Positions 41,577 to 44,223 of a stretch of DNA of 44,223 nucleotides are shown in pieces (position 1 is the stretch's first letter; the number at the start of each line of letters is the position of its first letter). The stretch lies in IMG/VR virus record IMGVR_UViG_3300005264_000109, positions 1 to 44,223 of that record. One strand, 5' to 3'. This stretch comes from a virus. The notes beneath the pieces are model-generated. The model had not been told where the DNA came from and searched no databases. It saw only the letters and a list, made by a program, of their open reading frames with translations. A program made the translations under genes and the position numbers.

Positions 41577-41756
41577 TTAAATTATATAATCTCCACTATC
41601 AATTTCGCTACGCTCTACCCACTTACACATATCGTAAGTGGGCGAACCGAAGTTTAGACAAAACAAATCATCACGAGTGTCGATTAGATAACACACAGTG
41701 TTATGATATTTGACCTTGATAGAGGTTAGTTTAAATGTAGTGTGAATTATTTTCAT
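41577..41756 (-). CDS. Small hypothetical protein
   Basis: 59 residues, ATG at 41756. Beta-type: MKIIHTTFKLTSIKVKYHNT, VCYLIDTRDDLFCLNFGSPT, then YDMCKWVERSEIDSGDYII. The strands suggest a compact fold. It stops 23 nt before the next start. There is no strong ribosome-binding site, so confidence is moderate. Confidence 0.5.
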   Translation of the reverse strand: MKIIHTTFKLTSIKVKYHNTVCYLIDTRDDLFCLNFGSPTYDMCKWVERSEIDSGDYII

Positions 41757-41762
41757 GATGAG

Positions 41763-41843
41763 TTAGATTAGTGCTGCGATAAAAACACATATAGCACACA
41801 TAGTGATAGTAATAGCATATAAAACATTGATTATAGTTTTCAT
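41763..41843 (-). CDS. Tiny membrane peptide
   Basis: 26 residues, ATG at 41843 with AAGGAATAACTTCGTT before it. One membrane helix: NVLYAITITMCAICVFIAAL. It is one of four similar one-helix peptides in the right-end early region. Confidence 0.5.
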   Translation of the reverse strand: MKTIINVLYAITITMCAICVFIAALI

Positions 41844-41877
41844 AACGAAGTTATTCCTTTCTGTGAATATAGTTCAT

Positions 41878-41976
41878 TTAGTTAATAATGTTAACGACTG
41901 CGCTAGCAACATAACATATAATTATAATTATGAATAAAATAATAGTTATTATTAATGGTATAGAGTTATTTCTCAT
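41878..41976 (-). CDS. Tiny membrane peptide
   Basis: 32 residues, ATG at 41976 overlapping the stop of the zinc-finger gene. It has one membrane helix (IPLIITIILFIIIIICYVAS) and a polar tail. Confidence 0.5.
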   Translation of the reverse strand: MRNNSIPLIITIILFIIIIICYVASAVVNIIN

Positions 41977-42154
41977 GATAGAACCTATATCCCTCACCTA
42001 CATCAGGTTCTGACAATATACATTCACAGGGTCTTACTCGAATAGTTAAAAATCCCTCTTCTGAAATACCTGGAGAAGAATTAACTATCTCTAATATTTT
42101 ATGACAATTGTCACAATGAAGTTCTAAGTCGATTGGATTAGGATTTATTATCAT
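41966..42154 (-). CDS. Zinc-finger mini-protein
   Basis: 62 residues, ATG after AAAGGAATAACTTCGTT. The Cys pairs CDNC (with a preceding His) and C-x-C in RVRPCECIL suggest a small zinc site. The N-terminus MIINPNPIDLELHCDNCHKI resembles zinc-ribbon starts. It lies 72 nt downstream of element copy 13. Confidence 0.55.
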   Translation of the reverse strand: MIINPNPIDLELHCDNCHKILEIVNSSPGISEEGFLTIRVRPCECILSEPDVGEGYRFYHEK

Positions 42155-42225
42155 AACGAAGTTATTCCTTTAGTTAATAATGATATCTGTTTCAATCGCA
42201 GTCTTTCTGCAAAAGATAAGAATAT

Positions 42226-42252
42226 AGTTGTGTAAGAAAATCTTACATATCT
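42226..42252 (-). repeat. 27-bp palindromic element, copy 13
   Basis: Minus-strand reading has an AGATATG flank and ends ACAACT, the same flanks as copies 3 and 11. The next leftward start (42154) is 72 nt away. Confidence 0.9.
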
Positions 42253-42258
42253 AACTAC

Positions 42259-42318
42259 TTATTTACGTTCTCCGCAACACGTATAATCACAGTTATAACA
42301 TCCTCCAACAGTAAGCAT
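42259..42318 (-). CDS. C-terminal Cys-rich segment or 19-residue peptide
   Basis: ATG at 42318 opens MLTVGGCYNCDYTCCGERK. It lies in the +1 frame of the zinc-ribbon gene that begins at 42424 and overlaps its end. Joining both with one +1 step gives exactly 54 residues with an extended Cys-rich ribbon, so it is more likely the true C-terminus than a separate peptide. Confidence 0.4.
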   Translation of the reverse strand: MLTVGGCYNCDYTCCGERK

Positions 42319-42424
42319 CACATTTAGGACAACTTACAGGACACGATCCTATAGGATATGTATTGTTATCTGAATGTTTCCAAGAGTGTTTACATTTGTA
42401 ACAGGTTATTGTATTTTTTACAAT
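42293..42424 (-). CDS. Zinc-ribbon mini-protein with ATT start
   Basis: 43 codons. The strong site AGGAGG lies 6 nt before an ATT at 42424; no ATG, GTG or TTG is available near the start. The product has CYKC (near residue 8), then CPVSCPKC, a zinc-ribbon layout. The frame ends at 42293, but the +1 frame continues with GGCYNCDYTCC to 42259 (see 42259-42318). A rare ATT start is known for some bacterial genes such as infC. Confidence 0.45.
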   Translation of the reverse strand: MVKNTITCYKCKHSWKHSDNNTYPIGSCPVSCPKCDAYCWRML

Positions 42425-42427
42425 AAA

Positions 42428-42502
42428 TTACCTCCTCTTAAACATTATAACTATCGTCACAATAAATATAACGATAGTTATAACTATTGATATAGGATTC
42501 AT
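42428..42502 (-). CDS. Tiny membrane peptide
   Basis: 24 residues, ATG at 42502 directly after the stop of the gene before (TAAATG). Membrane helix PISIVITIVIFIVTIVIMF ends in KRR. The codons of KRR contain the ribosome-binding site of the next gene. Confidence 0.5.
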   Translation of the reverse strand: MNPISIVITIVIFIVTIVIMFKRR

Positions 42503-42727
42503 TTACACTACTCCCATAAGAACTAAACCACTTACTACTGTGTTCGTAGAACACTCTTCACACCAGCCTTGAGTTTGATCTGGCTCATAGTCATATGTAG
42601 CATCACAATCACTATTCATACAGATTCCAGGTACTACACTGTCACTTATCCATTCAGTTCCAGCTTTGATATCGTTCTCGAATCCTTCAAGATTGAGTAG
42701 AGTTTCTAATTTTGTTTGTTTAGACAT
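42503..42727 (-). CDS. Zinc-ribbon phage protein
   Basis: 74 residues from ATG 42727 (AGAGGTGCAAC before it; the longer frame from 42766 overlaps the preceding gene). Cys layout C-x4-C (GICMNSDCDATYDYEPDQTQ) then GWCEEC and TNTVVSGLVLMGVV. The pattern VPGICMN-x-x-C, E-x-DQ-x-x-GWCEEC is seen in a widespread small zinc-ribbon family of phages. Its role is unknown. Confidence 0.7.
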   Translation of the reverse strand: MSKQTKLETLLNLEGFENDIKAGTEWISDSVVPGICMNSDCDATYDYEPDQTQGWCEECSTNTVVSGLVLMGVV

Positions 42728-42983
42728 GTTGCACCTCTGAATCCCAAAGAACACTAATTCTTTCATCTACAAAGTCTTTAGCTACTTTTAATGAGCAGTT
42801 TTTATAAGCTTTAAATAACTTAATAGCTTTAACAGGCTGACCATCTTTAACATAGATATCAATTTCTTTGTAGACTGTGTCTTTAAGTTCTACCAAAACT
42901 TTATCTACTACAGCTTTAATATCTCCATACAATCCTGCACTACCAGAATAAAACAATCCTTCTAACTGTTCTACTTTTGTCAT
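42720..42983 (-). CDS. Ribosomal protein L7/L12 C-terminal-like protein
   Basis: 87 residues, ATG after AGAGGTATTAAA. The C-terminal half GQPVKAIKLFKAYKNCSLK followed by VAKDFVDE matches the L7/L12 C-terminal signature (K-x-x-AIK-x-x-R/K-x-x-x-x-x-x-L-x-x-AK-x-x-V-x). In ribosomes this domain recruits translation factors. Phage genes with such domains have been described. The N-terminal half is helical and unrelated. First ordinary gene of the leftward arm; it may tune host translation or simply reuse the fold. Confidence 0.6.
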   Translation of the reverse strand: MTKVEQLEGLFYSGSAGLYGDIKAVVDKVLVELKDTVYKEIDIYVKDGQPVKAIKLFKAYKNCSLKVAKDFVDERISVLWDSEVQHV

Positions 42984-43035
42984 TTTAATACCTCTTAGTT
43001 TTGTAATTAGTTATAAACTCTCGTGATTTATGGTT

Positions 43036-43101
43036 CTAATCGCAGTCCTCTAGCACAGATTGAGCAAAGCTCAAAGGTTTATCTTTACGGATTGTGCTCA
43101 T
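43036..43101 (-). CDS. Possible 21-residue peptide
   Basis: ATG at 43101 opens MSTIRKDKPLSFAQSVLEDC to TAG at 43036. The upstream AAAGA is weak. It lies between the L7/L12-like gene and the tiny membrane peptide at 43155, so it may be an early mini-gene or chance. Confidence 0.3.
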   Translation of the reverse strand: MSTIRKDKPLSFAQSVLEDCD

Positions 43102-43120
43102 ACTTGCACACGTATCTTTT

Positions 43121-43144
43121 CAGTCTTACTTTGTAAGCTTGCAA
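43121..43144 (+). repeat. 24-bp repeat shared with left end (right copy)
   Basis: Identical to 763-786 in the same orientation. It is a hairpin-like core CTTAC-TTT-GTAAG with unequal flanks. Confidence 0.85.
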
Positions 43145-43154
43145 CTATACCTCT

Positions 43155-43232
43155 CTACATAATTTGCATTACTATCTGAACTATTACTATCAACAACAAT
43201 AGGTCTAGTATTATATAATGTTTTAGTTTCAT
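43155..43232 (-). CDS. Tiny membrane peptide
   Basis: 25 residues, ATG at 43232. Membrane helix YIILDLLLLIVIVQIVMQIM after a basic MKLKH. AAGAAAG upstream is a weak site. It would be the first gene of the leftward arm. Confidence 0.4.
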   Translation of the reverse strand: MKLKHYIILDLLLLIVIVQIVMQIM

Positions 43233-43297
43233 AACGATAGTTATCTTTCTTATGTTATAGTTTAAATTGTATAGTCTATTATTTTGATTATGTTTAT

Positions 43298-43321
43298 TTG
43301 CAAGCTTACTTTGTAAGACTG
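43298..43321 (-). repeat. 24-bp repeat, reversed copy with unchanged centre
   Basis: The reverse complement of 763-786 and 43121-43144, except that the central TTT is still TTT. The two flanks are thus exchanged around a fixed hairpin loop. Confidence 0.8.
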
Positions 43322-43412
43322 TAAAGTCTTAAGGACTGCGCTTAAAACCTTGTTTATTACTATATTGATTTATGGCGTAGTTACATGTACATAATATGTA
43401 ACAACCATTAAG

Positions 43413-43429
43413 TGACCGATTATCGGTCA
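43413..43429. promoter_or_regulatory. Palindrome TGACCGAT-T-ATCGGTCA
   Basis: Perfect 8-bp arms around one T. The direct repeat TGTACATAAT flanks it (43386-43395 and 43431-43440 approximately). The core ACCGAT is shared with the palindrome at 41299-41310. Confidence 0.55.
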
Positions 43430-43552
43430 ATGTACATAATTGTTAATTTATATTGCAACAATCATGCCAAAGTTACACTTCAATTTATTACTTGTGATAA
43501 CTCTAACATTCTCATAGTGTTACAACTTTCCCTACAACCCGTCACCCAATGT

Positions 43553-43595
43553 CCATAATGTCCGTTATGTAACGTACGTAACGTATTGTATGTTC
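43553..43595. repeat. Large inverted repeat, left arm
   Basis: Matches 43873-43920 in reverse complement: CCATAA and GTTATGTA at one end, and 17 identical nt TAACGTATTGTATGTTC at the other. The inner part differs by short insertions. Confidence 0.75.
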
Positions 43596-43639
43596 ATGTT
43601 ATCCCATTCTTTATTTTTAACATTTCTAACCTATTCCTT

Positions 43640-43666
43640 AGTTGTGTAAGAAAATCTTACACATCT
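43640..43666 (-). repeat. 27-bp palindromic element, copy 14
   Basis: On the minus strand: AGATGTG flank, core with GATTTTC, then ACAACT. It lies inside the large inverted repeat and about 400 nt upstream of the first leftward mini-gene. Confidence 0.9.
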
Positions 43667-43734
43667 ATACATTTTATCATTTCTCTGTGTCTTTATTTAT
43701 TAGTTATGTTTCTTGTGTAGTTTTCTTTCTCTTT

Positions 43735-43772
43735 GTTTCTCTTTTTTTATTTTTTTTTTTTTAAAGAGAAAC
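43735..43772. other. Hairpin with T-rich loop
   Basis: GTTTCTCTTT (43735-43744) pairs perfectly with AAAGAGAAAC (43763-43772) around an 18-nt loop that is nearly all T. The strand composition switches here from pyrimidine-rich to purine-rich. It sits close to the centre of the 43553-43920 inverted repeat. It could be an unwinding or origin hairpin, or a terminator-like structure. Confidence 0.6.
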
Positions 43773-43872
43773 AACACAAGAACACACTACACACAAAGAA
43801 CAACTAAAACAACACAAGAAATATAGTGAACAAAGTAAACAGGAATCTTAAAAATAAAATATCCCAAAGGTC

Positions 43873-43920
43873 GAACATACAATACGTTAAGGCAATCATG
43901 TTACGTACATAACGTTATGG
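43873..43920. repeat. Large inverted repeat, right arm
   Basis: Reverse-complement partner of 43553-43595. It includes GTTACGTACATAACG. Another GTAACGTTACGTAC stands at 44037-44050. Confidence 0.75.
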
Positions 43921-44114
43921 TATTTGACAATAATTAAGTGTAATAAAATTAATATGTTATACTTTTCACCTATCAATCGTTGACTTCCATTATGTTACAA
44001 CTTTGTCAATTCTAATGTGTCATTTCCTGCACACTCGTAACGTTACGTACTTTTTATTACGCCAATGTAACACCAACATGTAAACTTGCTTACTTACTTA
44101 ACCGTTTAAATTTC

Positions 44115-44163
44115 AACGATCACATTTCACCCATACTTTGGTATGTCTTGACCTTTGATCGTT
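44115..44163. other. Two-level inverted repeat near right end
   Basis: AACGATCA (44115-44122) pairs with TGATCGTT (44156-44163). Inside, CATAC (44132-44136) pairs with GTATG (44141-44145). It lies 52 nt from the terminal C run and could be a packaging or replication signal. Confidence 0.55.
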
Positions 44164-44214
44164 CAACCATGTGCTTCCTTGTGTAAAATTTACCCATTCA
44201 ACCATCATACATTA

Positions 44215-44223
44215 CCCCCCCCC
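44215..44223. other. Right terminal run of nine C
   Basis: The window ends with nine C, the same as its first nine bases. See 1-9. Confidence 0.6.

Larger units (their letters stand above)
43233..44223. other. Non-coding right-end region
   Basis: No convincing gene is present in about 990 nt. It contains a reversed 24-bp repeat, a palindrome with 8-bp arms (43413-43429), a large inverted repeat around element copy 14 and a T-rich hairpin (43553-43920), three GTTACGTAC-type sites, and a two-level inverted repeat near the end (44115-44163). With the left region it would form a long control or origin region if the genome is circular. Confidence 0.6.

Noticed and set aside
628-43666. 27-bp elements as intrinsic terminators
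   Set aside because: The stem is AT-rich, no T-run follows, and most copies run straight into ribosome-binding sites of the next gene.
1-44223. Terminal C runs as 3'-tailing artefacts
   Set aside because: Tailing both 3' ends with C would give G at the left end of this strand, not C at both ends. Other assembly effects remain possible.
1-44223. Long direct or inverted terminal repeats of the T7 type
   Set aside because: Beyond the nine C, the first and last few hundred bases do not match each other.

Overview
The window reads as a complete, AT-rich genome of a short-tailed (podovirus-like) tailed phage, 44,223 nt long. Both ends of the + strand are a run of nine C. The gene content supports this: a large terminase with ATPase and nuclease motifs, portal, acidic scaffold, major capsid, short-tail connector and propeller-like tail proteins and large ejection-type proteins are present, and there is no tape-measure, sheath or baseplate set. 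The host is not certain. Several exported proteins have signal peptides ending in AQT or SQT, a style common in Bacteroidota, but most genes also carry clear AAGGA/GGAGG ribosome-binding sites, which is less typical of that phylum.

Layout. A non-coding control region (about 547-1462) lies between one short leftward unit (546-125, closed by a hairpin terminator at 63-99) and the rightward structural arm (1463-25655). The arm begins with a probable small terminase. It then has an unusual block of genes with Sec-type signal peptides, including a parallel beta-helix tailspike-like protein (2.3-6.8 kb), followed by terL, fibre or decoration proteins, portal, scaffold, decoration proteins, capsid, tail connectors, tail proteins and ejection proteins. 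A symmetrical terminator (25654-25696) separates it from the leftward replication and regulation arm (25704-43232). That arm encodes a gp49-like protein, a DUF3987-like ATPase, a uracil-DNA-glycosylase/DNA polymerase I fusion, a sigma-70-like factor, a ParB/DNA methyltransferase fusion, a tRNA-like RNA, a DUF669-like protein, a Sak4-like ATPase, an SF1 helicase, a PD-(D/E)XK nuclease, a NUDIX hydrolase, several zinc-ribbon mini-proteins, an L7/L12-like domain protein and a set of tiny membrane peptides. The last kilobase (43.2-44.2 kb) is non-coding and full of dyads.

The most striking genome-wide feature is a 27-bp, nearly palindromic element present 14 times between genes in both arms. It usually lies just in front of a ribosome-binding site, and its asymmetric flanks follow the direction of transcription on both arms. 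It is a strong candidate for a phage-wide regulatory signal, perhaps linked to the phage sigma-like factor. Other points that stand out are the exported cassette between terS and terL, a 144-nt tRNA-like RNA with a structured insertion, the dyad-rich ends, and several genes whose frame changes part-way (2.85, 20.9, 21.15, 30.83, 42.3 and 0.47 kb). These frame changes are either recoding sites or single-base errors in the record. No endolysin or holin can be recognised.
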